NCBI GenBank assembly: GCA_019421385.1
Contig: JAHZFK010000017.1
Coordinates: 1-64,000 of the forward strand
DNA: 64,000 nt
Source: Clostridiales bacterium
Lineage (GTDB): Bacteria > Bacillota > Clostridia > Oscillospirales > Butyricicoccaceae
Reading direction: 5' to 3'
Numbering within the stretch: the stretch's first letter is position 1; each line of letters starts with the position of its first letter. This document shows positions 1 through 9,278 of the stretch, one piece after another. The position numbers and the translations under genes are program-made. The notes under the pieces are model-generated. The model searched no databases. It saw nothing but the letters and a program-made list of their open reading frames with translations, and had not been told where the DNA came from.

Positions 1-98
1 AAAACCGCCAGTATACAGATTGTGCATGAAAACAGCAGTCGTACCATGCATTGCATCCTTCTACCCACCGGGCACGCCCCCTTTGCTTGATAATGTGG

Positions 99-129
99 AA
101 AAAGAGCGGAAAGACCTGTATCTTTCCGC
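99..129 (-). terminator. Rho-independent terminator of the CIS operon
   Basis: On the minus strand a perfect 9-bp stem (arms 106-114 and 121-129) with a 6-base loop is followed by five U residues (positions 99-103). It lies 8 bases past the stop of the STAS gene, so it probably ends the long contractile-injection operon and places the STAS gene inside it. Confidence 0.8.
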
Positions 130-136
130 CTGTTCT

Positions 137-436
137 TTACTCGATGGTCATAACCGAGGTGAAGCCGACCATGTCCAGCACATTCTTCACCGTATCCCCT
201 ACATTGGTCAGCACCATAGACATATGCTTGGACTGCGCCGTCTTCTGCCCGATGAGCAGCACACGCAGACCGGCGCTGCTGATGTACGAAACCTTTTCAA
301 AGTCGAGCACGACCTTTTCTGCGCCTTGAAATGCCTCCAGCACAGCTTGCTGCAGCTGGGGACTGGTCATGGTGTCCACACGACCCTCGATCGCCAGTGT
401 CGTCGTGGTTCCGTTCCGGTTGGTCTGAATTGTCAT
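137..436 (-). CDS. STAS-domain anti-sigma factor antagonist, last gene of the CIS operon
   Basis: A 99-residue single-domain STAS protein of the SpoIIAA/RsbV type. The hallmark ISSAGLR loop at about residues 52-58 carries the serines (Ser53/Ser54) where this family is phosphorylated by a cognate GHKL anti-sigma kinase and dephosphorylated by a PP2C phosphatase. The start is taken at the second ATG (436) because AAAGGAG sits 9 bases upstream; the ATG at 442 is too close to it. It follows the tail-protein-I-like gene by 28 bases and is followed directly by the terminator. A second STAS protein at 57713-58009 and a SpoIIE-type phosphatase with a kinase-like domain at 55253-57007 are possible partners. 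A role in controlling CIS expression, assembly or firing is inference. Confidence 0.88.
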   Translation of the reverse strand: MTIQTNRNGTTTTLAIEGRVDTMTSPQLQQAVLEAFQGAEKVVLDFEKVSYISSAGLRVLLIGQKTAQSKHMSMVLTNVGDTVKNVLDMVGFTSVMTIE

Positions 437-464
437 TATCATTCGCTCCTTTGATCTTGATTGG

Positions 465-1538
465 TTATTGCAGGCAGGTCAGGCCATTGAGCGCTGCCCC
501 GCCGTTTAAACTGCCTCCGGCGCTTTGCACCAGCGAGGCGTTGATATCCAAATAACAGTGATAGTCCATGCCAATACAATCGCCCAAAAAGACGATGCTC
601 ACGCGGGTACGGATTGGCCGAAACTGGTTGATCAGATACAGCAGCTTGGCATGAAGCTGCTCATCCGACTGTCGCGCAATCAGCACGGTAAAAGCAAACG
701 GGTCCTCACGCCCCTGCTCCCGGCAACCCTCTGCCCCGACACGCTCCAGTATATACACCGGCTCCTCCACCAACAGATGGATAGCCTCCTCGATTGCCGC
801 GCGCGTCCCCTTGCGGGACAGCAGACGGAACCCCGACCGGATCAGCCGGCGGCACTGATCTTCATTCAAAAATCCGCCGTCCATCTCCAGCCCGATCCAC
901 CGCGCAAATTCCGGCAGCAGCGCCGCCGGCGCCGTATCCAGATCGAACAGGGCAGGCAAGCTGTCGATCTCCTCCTGCAGATCGTTATACAGTGAGGAAA
1001 ACACCGATAGATACCGGTGCAGAAACTCGCCGTTACGGCGGTACACCTCGGGAAAGGTCTGCAGGAAGTTATCCCCCGGCGTATACACTTGCATATCATG
1101 CAGGCAAGCGCTTCCCGCACCAATCAACTCGATACACAGCCATAGATAGCGTCCGCGCTGACCGTACAGCAGGATATCCTGCGCCCCCGCCTGCCGTGTG
1201 GAATCCGAAAGCTCAAACAAGCGCATTTTACGGCGCGCGTCCGCCTCCTCCCGCAGAAAATCGTCTGTCAGCATTTCCTGCCCGTCCCGCAGGATACGGT
1301 TTTCATCCGAAGCAAGCGCATGGATGACCAGCACCATATCGCGCGGCAGCTCCGCCCGCAGCACGAACCGACCCCACTCGCAGTCTTCCCGTCCGGCATC
1401 CAGCGCACACAGGAAAAGGGCATGGTATCCCTCTCCTTCTGTGGTGCGTACACTGTTCCCGTCGACCTCCATCCCGTACAGGCTGCCGCCACGCAAGCGG
1501 CTATGCCCGATGCGGTATTTTTTCAGTAAGCTCTCCAT
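465..1538 (-). CDS. Baseplate wedge protein, phage tail protein I-like
   Basis: A 357-residue protein. The C-terminal half (about 160-290) has the pattern of the phage tail protein I-type domain found in many CIS clusters: a YRRNGEFLHRYL-like helix, then a segment ending LPEFARWIGLE, then a basic helix with SRKGT. In phage and CIS baseplates this protein contacts the J-type wedge proteins at the periphery. The N-terminal 150 residues are a beta-rich domain I do not recognise. The C-terminus is a short Gly/Ala/Leu-rich tail. It begins 22 bases after the second baseplate J gene, as expected for the wedge order J, J, I. Confidence 0.82.
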   Translation of the reverse strand: MESLLKKYRIGHSRLRGGSLYGMEVDGNSVRTTEGEGYHALFLCALDAGREDCEWGRFVLRAELPRDMVLVIHALASDENRILRDGQEMLTDDFLREEADARRKMRLFELSDSTRQAGAQDILLYGQRGRYLWLCIELIGAGSACLHDMQVYTPGDNFLQTFPEVYRRNGEFLHRYLSVFSSLYNDLQEEIDSLPALFDLDTAPAALLPEFARWIGLEMDGGFLNEDQCRRLIRSGFRLLSRKGTRAAIEEAIHLLVEEPVYILERVGAEGCREQGREDPFAFTVLIARQSDEQLHAKLLYLINQFRPIRTRVSIVFLGDCIGMDYHCYLDINASLVQSAGGSLNGGAALNGLTCLQ

Positions 1539-1560
1539 CGATATTCCTCATTCCGCGCAG

Positions 1561-3681
1561 TCAATGCGCAAGCGATGTGTTGATCTCAAGCGTCAGCCGA
1601 CCCAGATGGCAGAGACTGCTCTCCCCCAGTACAATGTCCGCCCCCTGCAAAGTCGCATCCGTGCCCGGAGCGGGCTGCATAGACAGCATGTATACACTGT
1701 CCACGCACTGCATCGTCTCCAGCTTGCGGTACAGCTCAGTAAAGCGGATGGTTTCGCCAAAACTGTGCTCTGAGGTGATATAATCCAGCTCTCTGCGCAG
1801 CATATCCGTGATCTCCGCACGCGCGTTCTCATAATAATTGCGCACATGGACAACTGCGGTCACGTCGACCGGCACATATTGCGGCTGTCGCAGCTCAATA
1901 CGGGTTGCGATCATGCGGTAATCATCCAGCCGCCGTTTGATCTGCTCCAGATAGCAGGCAGGCAGCTCCGGCCTGTTGTCTTCCGTATGGCATTTCACTG
2001 TGATCCGGACAAGATTTTGCTGCTCATCCGCTACGGCGCGCACCTTATGAATGCACAAACCGGGCGTCTGCCGCACCGCCTGCTCATAGTCCTCCTCGCT
2101 CACCGCGCTGCGGCGGCTGCGCAGGTCGGCAACCATGCGACGGCGCAGTTCGTCAACCGTCTCTGCCGAGCGTCCCCCAGTGCCGCTGCCGGGCGCTATG
2201 TAATACGGGCCGCGCGGCTCATCAGGGAAATACGGATCGGGCGCGGAGCCCAGACGTGCGTTAGCACGCAGGTTGCCCATGCTGCCTGCGGTCGTCACCG
2301 CGTCGCACAGCCACAGACGCGTCGCTCCGCCCATGCCATTATGCCGAATGCGGATCGTTCCTTCCGAGGGAATGACCTCATAACAGATGCTGTCTTCGCG
2401 CCTGTCCTGCGGTTCAATCCTGCGATATCCCGTCTGACCGTCCGGCTGCTCGGTTTCTGCCAGCACACTGAACCCCTCCGGCAGCACATCCGTCAAGCCG
2501 GTGATATCCAGTTCCTGATCCTCATAGCCGTAGGCAATGCCGATCTCACGCCGATGCAGTGTTTCCGTGTCGTAGCACACCACACAGACCGCGTCCGGCT
2601 GCTCGATGGGTGCATAACCGAACCGTTCCCGGTCGAACCGAAGCGCCACCGTACCATCGGCCTCATCCAGCCGCACACAGAATCGCCCCTGCCCCGCCGT
2701 CGCATTGGCAATGGGCGTATAGGGCAGATACGGCCCCTCTTCTGTCTCGCGGCAATAGACAAACAGATTTTCATAGCGTGTCATCGCGCTTTCGATCCGA
2801 ATCTCATCTGCACCGGGAAAGCGGAATGACGCGGAATGTGTATCGCGCTGCTCTACCTCAAACAGGCCGCCGAGCAGCAGAGTGACGCGCGGGGCGATGT
2901 CGTATTCCGCATACTCCAGCTCGCAGCGCACGGCAAAGCCATGCACTGACATTTTCTCGAACCAGGCAGGCTCTTTTTGCCCCAGATGCAAATGCAAGCC
3001 GCCGCTGAGCAAAAAGCCGTGCGTCTCATCCTCACATACCACGTCCATCCAGCCTTGCTCCGTATAATACTGCCAGCGCATGTGTGCGAAAGAAAGCTCC
3101 TCGGCCTCATCGAACGGATTGCGCCAACTTTCGTTTTCCGCGCCCACATAGAAATGCAGCTCCATCCCCGCACGCAGCGTGCCCTCCAGAATGAATATTA
3201 GGCTGTCTCCCGCTTGGGGGCGGTCGCCGAACAACTGCACCGAGGCGTGACGCGCATACTGCAGAGGATAGGTCAGATCTCGAATCTGTCCACTGCTTTC
3301 CGCAAACACACCCGCCACCGACCACGGAATCAGCTCGGTTCTTTGCCGGGTTTCAAAGCTGAGACTGCCAAGCAGCAGCTTTTCCTGCGCCGGCAGCACG
3401 CGATAGGATGCCTCCTCCGGCGCGACGAGCAGCTTTGCCGCCTTGAGGCTCTTCGGATGATAGCCAAGCAGGCCAAGCAGCCTTTCCCGCAGCTCGTCCG
3501 TCACCTCGTCCAGCAGACTTTGCTGCAGCAGGGAGAAAGAGGACAGGTTCTGCAAAATAGTAACGCCCGGGTCGGAGACATTGAAGTTGGTCCACTCATT
3601 GGTATAAAGTGGAATCCGGGCAAGCGCTTCGCCGAGCAGCTGCTCATAGTCCTGATCATTCAATTTTATGCTGTGCAGCAT
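1561..3681 (-). CDS. Baseplate J-like protein (second copy, Afp12/Pvc12-type)
   Basis: A 706-residue protein that starts with SIKLNDQDYEQLL and soon has a stretch around VSDPGVTILQ, the usual opening of CIS baseplate wedge proteins. The middle is beta-rich. From about residue 490 there is a baseplate_J/gp47-like segment with AETVDELRRR and SAVSEEDYEQAVRQTPG, followed by the domain with VDVTAVVHVRN. In Afp/PVC systems two J proteins form the heterodimeric wedge around the hub. The gene starts 27 bases after the stop of the larger J gene, with GGAGG upstream of the ATG. Confidence 0.86.
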   Translation of the reverse strand: MLHSIKLNDQDYEQLLGEALARIPLYTNEWTNFNVSDPGVTILQNLSSFSLLQQSLLDEVTDELRERLLGLLGYHPKSLKAAKLLVAPEEASYRVLPAQEKLLLGSLSFETRQRTELIPWSVAGVFAESSGQIRDLTYPLQYARHASVQLFGDRPQAGDSLIFILEGTLRAGMELHFYVGAENESWRNPFDEAEELSFAHMRWQYYTEQGWMDVVCEDETHGFLLSGGLHLHLGQKEPAWFEKMSVHGFAVRCELEYAEYDIAPRVTLLLGGLFEVEQRDTHSASFRFPGADEIRIESAMTRYENLFVYCRETEEGPYLPYTPIANATAGQGRFCVRLDEADGTVALRFDRERFGYAPIEQPDAVCVVCYDTETLHRREIGIAYGYEDQELDITGLTDVLPEGFSVLAETEQPDGQTGYRRIEPQDRREDSICYEVIPSEGTIRIRHNGMGGATRLWLCDAVTTAGSMGNLRANARLGSAPDPYFPDEPRGPYYIAPGSGTGGRSAETVDELRRRMVADLRSRRSAVSEEDYEQAVRQTPGLCIHKVRAVADEQQNLVRITVKCHTEDNRPELPACYLEQIKRRLDDYRMIATRIELRQPQYVPVDVTAVVHVRNYYENARAEITDMLRRELDYITSEHSFGETIRFTELYRKLETMQCVDSVYMLSMQPAPGTDATLQGADIVLGESSLCHLGRLTLEINTSLAH

Positions 3682-3708
3682 AGGTATACCTCCAGTTTAC
3701 GGACGCCG

Positions 3709-6700
3709 TCAGCCGACAAACATGACATGCACCCGATGTTCGCCATTGACGCCGATCATAAATGGCGAGCGCGGCAAATCGTTCAGACTGCACTCGTGCA
3801 CTCCGTCATGTTCCACACGGCGCACGCTGACGCAGAATCTGCGGACGACTGCGTCCATTTTCGTGGTGCGCAGCAACATGGCAAAACGGTTCTCATCCGG
3901 CAGCTTGCCAATCTCCCAGCCGCCCGAGTCCCCCAGCGGGTCAATAAACTCTCGGATACGCGCCGTGAGCAGATTCTGTATCTGAAAGGCCTGATCCTGC
4001 TGTGCGGTTTCCACCCACACGTCCACCGAAAGCTCAATGTATATCGGCTCGGTCAGGTATAAATCCTCTGGGGAAACCGTGGCCTCGCACCGCGCCAGCA
4101 GAAATTCTGAAAGCGGCTTTTTCAGGTTGTTAAACGAATATGATCCAGACTGGTAGTCCTTCATCATCAGAGCGATGGAGATCAGCCGTCCGTCCTGTCG
4201 CCCGTCCGGTGCGCAGCCGGGAATGCAGCGCACCTTGGCGATGACCGCAGAGTATGCCTGCACCGCGCGCGTAAAATCCAGCGGGCTGACCAGCCGGTTC
4301 TGCGCGCTGATCAGGTTGGTGCCGCGCAAGCGCGCACTCTCCACGCTTTCGATATTGCTGCCCGCGCTCGTGGAGATGGGATTGTACACTCTGTCGATAT
4401 ACATCATGTTGCCATACAGCCGATTGACGGCACCGCCCGGCAGGTTGCCCGCCGTTCCCTCACAACGCTGCACGCGTACCATGATCGCCGGGTTGTCCTG
4501 CGCGCGCGGGATCATGACATTGACGCCGTCCCCAAACCGCAGCAGCCCGAGCATCCGGTCGATCTGGTAATGCCGATCTTTAGGGGTGGACGCATCAAAG
4601 CTGTCCACCTCGTTCCATCGGACGAAGAAAGAGCTGATCTCGCCCAGCGAATTGTACTCCACACGCACATCCTCCGGCCGCTCGCCCAGCATCGCCTGCA
4701 TTTCGCCCTGCGTCAGCGCGCCGAACTCATTGACGAACACCTCGGCTGACAGGATATTGTCCGTCTCCAGCGGAAATGCCATATTGGGTGTGGCCGTTTC
4801 AATATAAAACTGCTTTTCGGGCAAGGTTTCGATATTGCGGATCTCGACTGCATTGGTCAACAGGCTGCGAATCACCGCATGGTATCGGTCGCCCCGGTCA
4901 AACGCGCCTGTCTCGTCCGTCAGGCGCAGCCAGAAACGCTGCCGGCCTTCCACCTCGATCCGAGCAAAATCCTGCGGCGGATAAAACAGCACCGTGCCGG
5001 ACTGCCGCATCGCACGCGTACCGTCCACCACGCGCAGCCGTTTGAAGCCCGTGGGCGAGGAATAGTAGAACTGGATCGGTACGCTCTCAAAATGTATATT
5101 TTCCTCAACATCAAAAAACAAGCTGACCGGCGATCCGCTGAACGGCCGGTCAAACCCAAGCAGCAGGGAATTTTCCGTATAGGGCAGCGGCGCAAACGCA
5201 GTAAACGGCTGGCCGCTCTGCGCCTGCCAAGTGATATCCTCGCGCAGAGTGCCGCAGATTCGCTCGACACGCTGCGGCAGGCGGCGCGAGCCAGTATAAC
5301 GATAGCGCAGCCGCATTCCATCCAGCCGCGGCATATGGTGCAGACAGGGCTGCAAAAAGTAGTTATCCGCCTGCATCACGCGCAACCGGAGCATACGCCC
5401 CTCCATTCCGCCGATAACACTGGGCCTCCAGTCATCCGGGCAAATAAAGCGAATGGACACATCGCCTGCATGTGTACCGTCGAACAGGGTCTGCCAGTCC
5501 GTTTCCACGGGCAGCCGATACCATCCCCTGCCATTGTAGTATTCGATCGCCATGCGCTGCACACTTGTTTCCGCGCGGCCGATCTGCACCGGACGGGGGC
5601 GGCGCTTGATGATCTTGAGATTCTCCTCCACCTGTGCGGGCAGAAGATCAACCAGCTTATCTTCATAGCTGAGCGTGAAGGTCAGTTCGATCTCCGCCCC
5701 TTGCTGCCGGAAAATACGGTCATGTCCGATGTAGCACTCGTCAAAGATCGAGGCTGTCGGCCCAAAAGGCAAGCAGCTCTCCGCGCTCAACTGCTCATCG
5801 TTATGGATAATGCCCTCCGGCACGGCTGGCTCGCAGGCGGAGCCGACCGTAAGGCTGCGCAAATCGACCGACTCCCGCGGTATACCGCAGGCTTCCACGC
5901 ACAACACCGCGTATTCCTCGCCGCCGATCTGCACATGACGGTTTTCCCCGCCGCGTGTCAGGATGACGCCGCCGTTCTCCTCCTCACGGGCTTCGATCTC
6001 CTGCAAGCCGTCCTGCGACAGGTAGCTCCATCGGCAGTTTGCAGGATCGCTCAGCCAAGAGGCCAGACTGTGCCCTGCCCTGTCCTGCGCATAAACGGTG
6101 ACCGACACGCCCTCTGCCGTGTCAAACAAGCTTTTATGATATAAAATCAGCGCGCTGCGCGCGATGTTATCTTCCGTATAGTCAAACAGGCTGATGGCGC
6201 TGCGCTCCTGCTCTGCTGTCGGCTGTGGCTCCGCCCAGCTGCCCAGCATCCGCTCCGGCAGCAGCGGTTCCGCACACCAATCACCACGTAACGGACGGAT
6301 GCAGCCGTGTGCGCCGGATACGCCCACGATATCCGTCAGCTGCGCACTGGTGACAAACACTTCGTTTTGCGTTTCGAAAACGATCCGCTCGTCGTCCTTC
6401 TCCGCAAGCAGCTTGACGCCGCGCGGTACCCGCACACCGGACACCGTATCCGGTATCATATCGAACACGGCGACGCCCACCGACGGGAATGCCGCCTGCA
6501 GAGACAGATCCAGCAGATTGATGAACTCGGTATGGTATTTTTCCACGACCTGATTGAGCCGCCGAATATTGCCCGAAAGCTGGGAGGCAAACAGAAGACC
6601 GATCACAGAGCCAACGTCCGGTTTTTCTGTGTCGAATGCCCATTCGGGCGTGTAGGACTGTGCCAGCCGCGCAATCTGCTCACGCAAATCGCTCTCTGTC

Positions 6701-6735
6701 CGTGGGTCAATCCGGAAGTCATTCGATCTGCCCAT
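3709..6735 (-). CDS. Baseplate J-like protein (large copy, Afp11/Pvc11-type)
   Basis: A 1008-residue baseplate wedge protein. The N-terminus (FRIDPRTESDLREQIARLAQ, then KPDVGSVIGLLFASQ) matches the N-terminal pattern of Afp11/Pvc11. About residues 740-900 carry the baseplate_J core, with DFTRAVQAYSAVIAKVRCIPG. The C-terminal part resembles the second J domain with a VDVWVETAQQDQAF helix. Length is in the range for large CIS J proteins. The start overlaps the end of the gp25 gene by 17 bases, with GGAGGAGGAG upstream, which suggests translational coupling and matched amounts of the two baseplate parts. Confidence 0.9.
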   Translation of the reverse strand: MGRSNDFRIDPRTESDLREQIARLAQSYTPEWAFDTEKPDVGSVIGLLFASQLSGNIRRLNQVVEKYHTEFINLLDLSLQAAFPSVGVAVFDMIPDTVSGVRVPRGVKLLAEKDDERIVFETQNEVFVTSAQLTDIVGVSGAHGCIRPLRGDWCAEPLLPERMLGSWAEPQPTAEQERSAISLFDYTEDNIARSALILYHKSLFDTAEGVSVTVYAQDRAGHSLASWLSDPANCRWSYLSQDGLQEIEAREEENGGVILTRGGENRHVQIGGEEYAVLCVEACGIPRESVDLRSLTVGSACEPAVPEGIIHNDEQLSAESCLPFGPTASIFDECYIGHDRIFRQQGAEIELTFTLSYEDKLVDLLPAQVEENLKIIKRRPRPVQIGRAETSVQRMAIEYYNGRGWYRLPVETDWQTLFDGTHAGDVSIRFICPDDWRPSVIGGMEGRMLRLRVMQADNYFLQPCLHHMPRLDGMRLRYRYTGSRRLPQRVERICGTLREDITWQAQSGQPFTAFAPLPYTENSLLLGFDRPFSGSPVSLFFDVEENIHFESVPIQFYYSSPTGFKRLRVVDGTRAMRQSGTVLFYPPQDFARIEVEGRQRFWLRLTDETGAFDRGDRYHAVIRSLLTNAVEIRNIETLPEKQFYIETATPNMAFPLETDNILSAEVFVNEFGALTQGEMQAMLGERPEDVRVEYNSLGEISSFFVRWNEVDSFDASTPKDRHYQIDRMLGLLRFGDGVNVMIPRAQDNPAIMVRVQRCEGTAGNLPGGAVNRLYGNMMYIDRVYNPISTSAGSNIESVESARLRGTNLISAQNRLVSPLDFTRAVQAYSAVIAKVRCIPGCAPDGRQDGRLISIALMMKDYQSGSYSFNNLKKPLSEFLLARCEATVSPEDLYLTEPIYIELSVDVWVETAQQDQAFQIQNLLTARIREFIDPLGDSGGWEIGKLPDENRFAMLLRTTKMDAVVRRFCVSVRRVEHDGVHECSLNDLPRSPFMIGVNGEHRVHVMFVG

Positions 6736-7144
6736 TGCTCTCCTCCTCCGGCTCTACATTCAGGTAAAACGGGAACACAAGGTTGTCCCTCGTATTCGTC
6801 TGCGCAATCACATAGCTGATGTTGATGAGCAGACAGCCGTCGCGCACCGTGGGGTCAATGGTAACCGTCACGTCCGATATCCGCGGCTCCTGCTCCAGCA
6901 GCACACTCATCAGATCATTTTTCATCAGGCCCAGAATGGTGGGCGAGGTATCCATGAAGGAATAATCGAGCAGCCGCGCGCCAAACATCGGCTCAAGCCA
7001 ACGCTCGCCCCGGTGGGTCATCAGAATCAGGTAGATCGACTCCTTAACGCTCTGCTCCCCGGCGGACAGGACAAAACGCCCTGTGCTCTTATCTATCTGC
7101 GGAGGGAATTTCATCCCGCTGCCCAGAAATCGTTTGTGCGTCAC
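6719..7144 (-). CDS. gp25-like baseplate protein (GPW/gp25 family)
   Basis: A 141-residue protein of the GPW/gp25 family, the conserved wedge-sheath connector of contractile tails. The order is typical: KFPPQIDKSTGRFVLSAG, then VKESIYLILMTHRGERWLEPMFGARL (here split into shorter motifs: the ERW-P-FG core that all gp25 proteins share), then a beta-strand region ending IDPTVRDG. In T4 and CIS structures gp25 starts sheath polymerisation. The start is a GTG preceded by AGGGAGG at good spacing; the next Met would remove conserved residues. It sits between the spike and the large J gene. Confidence 0.92.
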   Translation of the reverse strand: MTHKRFLGSGMKFPPQIDKSTGRFVLSAGEQSVKESIYLILMTHRGERWLEPMFGARLLDYSFMDTSPTILGLMKNDLMSVLLEQEPRISDVTVTIDPTVRDGCLLINISYVIAQTNTRDNLVFPFYLNVEPEEESNGQIE

Positions 7145-7171
7145 GCCGCCGTCCTCCCTTGCAACAATGAT

Positions 7172-7993
7172 TTATCCTATTTTGATCGGGCTGCCCGCCA
7201 TGGTGGCAGCGCCGCTGCTTTCCAGTTTCAGGACGGAGGATGCCTTTTCTGTTACCGTGCTCCCCTCGAGCTTCATCATCCCGTCCGTTTTGATGGAAGC
7301 CATCTTGCTGGCTTCTACTTTGAAATCGTTGGCCGTCAGTTTGACCGTGCCGCTCTCGCCGGACATATCCAGCTTGATCGTATCGCCAACCTTGATCGTC
7401 AGGCGCGACTCCGCCTGAATTGTGATACTGCCCTGCCCATCGGCAGTGGAGATCACGATGGCGTTTTTGCCATCCTTATCCTTAACGGTGATCTTATCCC
7501 CGCCGTTGTCCATTTGAATGGTGTGTTCCTCACCAGCGGTCTGGATGGTAATTTTGTCCTGACCGCCCTGCTCGTCCTGCGCATTGTCCTCAAATACAAT
7601 GGTACTGCCGTGCTTCGTCACGATGCGCTTGATCTTGTTGTTCTGATCGACCGAGCCGGTCAGGAACTTATTGTTGTCCAGCGGCACACCGCCCAGCACA
7701 TAGGGTTTTTCTATGCTGCCGTTCTCAAAGGCAAGCAGCACTTGATCCCCGATCTCCGGCAAGAAGTAGTAGCCCCACCCTTTGCCCGAAGCTGGCTGCA
7801 CCAAGCGTGCCCAATGCAGCTCATCCGCGCCCTCATCCCGCGTGGGGATGCTGACGCAAATGCGCCCGCCCATGCTCTGGTCATAGTTACGCGTGACCGT
7901 GCCGATCATCACACCGAAGATCCGTTCGTCTCCGGTTTCGGTTTTGGTCACCTGCTTTTGCGAAATATCGTCGATAATATCATATAAACTCAT
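7172..7993 (-). CDS. Central spike protein (gp5/VgrG-type OB fold plus beta-helix)
   Basis: A 273-residue protein. Residues 25-110 look like a gp5/VgrG OB-fold, with MIGTVTRNYDQSMGGRICV and IGDQVLLAFENGSIEKPYVLG split over two strands. The remainder is a regular succession of short strands (VKDKDGKNAIVIST, ITIQAESRLTIKVG, VKLTANDFKVEASK) typical of the triple-stranded beta-helix of the spike. It starts at an ATG overlapping the hub stop codon by 4 bases. In most eCIS and VgrG proteins hub and spike are one polypeptide; here they are two coupled genes. The C-terminus ends GSPIKIG, a normal place for a PAAR-type tip to dock. Confidence 0.9.
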   Translation of the reverse strand: MSLYDIIDDISQKQVTKTETGDERIFGVMIGTVTRNYDQSMGGRICVSIPTRDEGADELHWARLVQPASGKGWGYYFLPEIGDQVLLAFENGSIEKPYVLGGVPLDNNKFLTGSVDQNNKIKRIVTKHGSTIVFEDNAQDEQGGQDKITIQTAGEEHTIQMDNGGDKITVKDKDGKNAIVISTADGQGSITIQAESRLTIKVGDTIKLDMSGESGTVKLTANDFKVEASKMASIKTDGMMKLEGSTVTEKASSVLKLESSGAATMAGSPIKIG

Positions 7994-9261
7994 AATATTC
8001 CCCCGAGACCGCCCAAAGCGGACGAACCGCCCAGCGAAGCGCCGAATTTGGCGGTTTTCCCTGCCAGCCGGGTGCGGTAGCCCTCTTCGCTGCTGAACTG
8101 GTGCGTAACCGTTGTGATATAAAAGCTGTTGTCCGCCGGTGCGCCCATACCTTTGGCATCCAAGAAGCGCCCCGGCGACAGATCGGGAATGCCAATGCAA
8201 GTCGCCTCAAATGAGCCGAGCCGATAGCTCATCTGCTCATATAGCGAAGCTGCCCGCGCGTCCGCATCCTGCTGCGACTGGATGGAAGCGTCGATATACA
8301 CCTTCTGCGACTTACCAACCAGCGAACGCGCCTTGCTTTCGATCGCCATATCCTGCGCCAGCTTCTGGCTTGCCTTGACCAGCTTGCCCGTGCCCGCATC
8401 CACTGAGCGGGTCTGTATCTCACCGACCAGCCCAGTGATACTGTAGCCGACGCTGAACTCCAATATCCCCGCTCCGGCGGACATCTCGGCCTGTACCGAG
8501 GCATCCGATTTCGCGGGACGGAAATAGATGGTCTGCTTGTCGGAAAAAAATTCATAATTGAAGCGTTTGGCCGCTTTGACCACAAATTCATAATCACTTT
8601 CCGCCACCATTTCAATGGTGCGATCCGAAGCCCCGCCGCCTTTACCGCTGGACAGGCCTCCTAAGCTGCCTCCGCCGCCCCCATCCGGCGTGGCGGCGAT
8701 CTGCAGCTTCATGCTCTGCATCAGGCTGGAATAGACCGAACGGGCAAGAATCTGTTCTACCGCCGCACTGTAGGAAGCGGCGGATATCTGCTGCGAGTAG
8801 CTGCTCGCCATCATGATACCCTTGATATCCATTCCGGTTACCTCCATATAAGGCGAGTCGGTATCATCAAAATGAAAATCCAGCCCAGCGATAAACCCAT
8901 GGAACACAACCTCTCCTACGCCGAGATAGCCCAGCGCAATATCCAAGGTATTGCCCATGCAGACCTGTCCCTTGATCTCGCTATAACGGAATGCCGCAGC
9001 TGCCTGATCATAAATATGATAGATGCGAAATGTTGCGATCGACGCTTCAAAATCGCTTGTCAACTCGATATAAATGTCGTCGATCACAAAATCGCCGCTA
9101 TTCTTGAAAGCCTCTCCGCCGAAGAACACGGCTGCCTGCGGAGCTGTAAACCCTTTATAGGTTTTTTTCAGGCCGTCATACGTCAGCTTGGACGCTGCAC
9201 CGGCCACGCTGCCAGCCGCGCCTTTCAAAGAGGACAGCGCACCTGATAATAATCCTGCCAT
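7990..9261 (-). CDS. Baseplate hub protein (gp27/VgrG N-terminal-like)
   Basis: A 423-residue hub protein of the gp27/phage late control D type. Recognisable features are DFVIDDIYIELTSDFE near residue 60, the VVFHGFIAGLDFHFDD strand pair near 125, VTGMDIKGIM, a helix with AAVEQILAR, and the AESDYEFVVKAAKRFNYEFF segment near 235 that is shared with VgrG and phage D proteins. The ATG at 9261 has GGGGAGG 7-8 bases upstream; codons upstream of it overlap the previous gene and are not conserved-looking. It forms the trimeric hub that connects tube to spike. A Gly-rich stretch around residue 205-215 is unusual. Confidence 0.88.
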   Translation of the reverse strand: MAGLLSGALSSLKGAAGSVAGAASKLTYDGLKKTYKGFTAPQAAVFFGGEAFKNSGDFVIDDIYIELTSDFEASIATFRIYHIYDQAAAAFRYSEIKGQVCMGNTLDIALGYLGVGEVVFHGFIAGLDFHFDDTDSPYMEVTGMDIKGIMMASSYSQQISAASYSAAVEQILARSVYSSLMQSMKLQIAATPDGGGGGSLGGLSSGKGGGASDRTIEMVAESDYEFVVKAAKRFNYEFFSDKQTIYFRPAKSDASVQAEMSAGAGILEFSVGYSITGLVGEIQTRSVDAGTGKLVKASQKLAQDMAIESKARSLVGKSQKVYIDASIQSQQDADARAASLYEQMSYRLGSFEATCIGIPDLSPGRFLDAKGMGAPADNSFYITTVTHQFSSEEGYRTRLAGKTAKFGASLGGSSALGGLGGIL

Positions 9262-9278
9262 TGAGCCGCCTCCCCTGC

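Noticed and set aside
4879..6144. 421-codon plus-strand frame inside the large J gene
   Set aside because: Shadow of a GC-rich gene: compositionally biased to His, Arg and Gln, no family motif.
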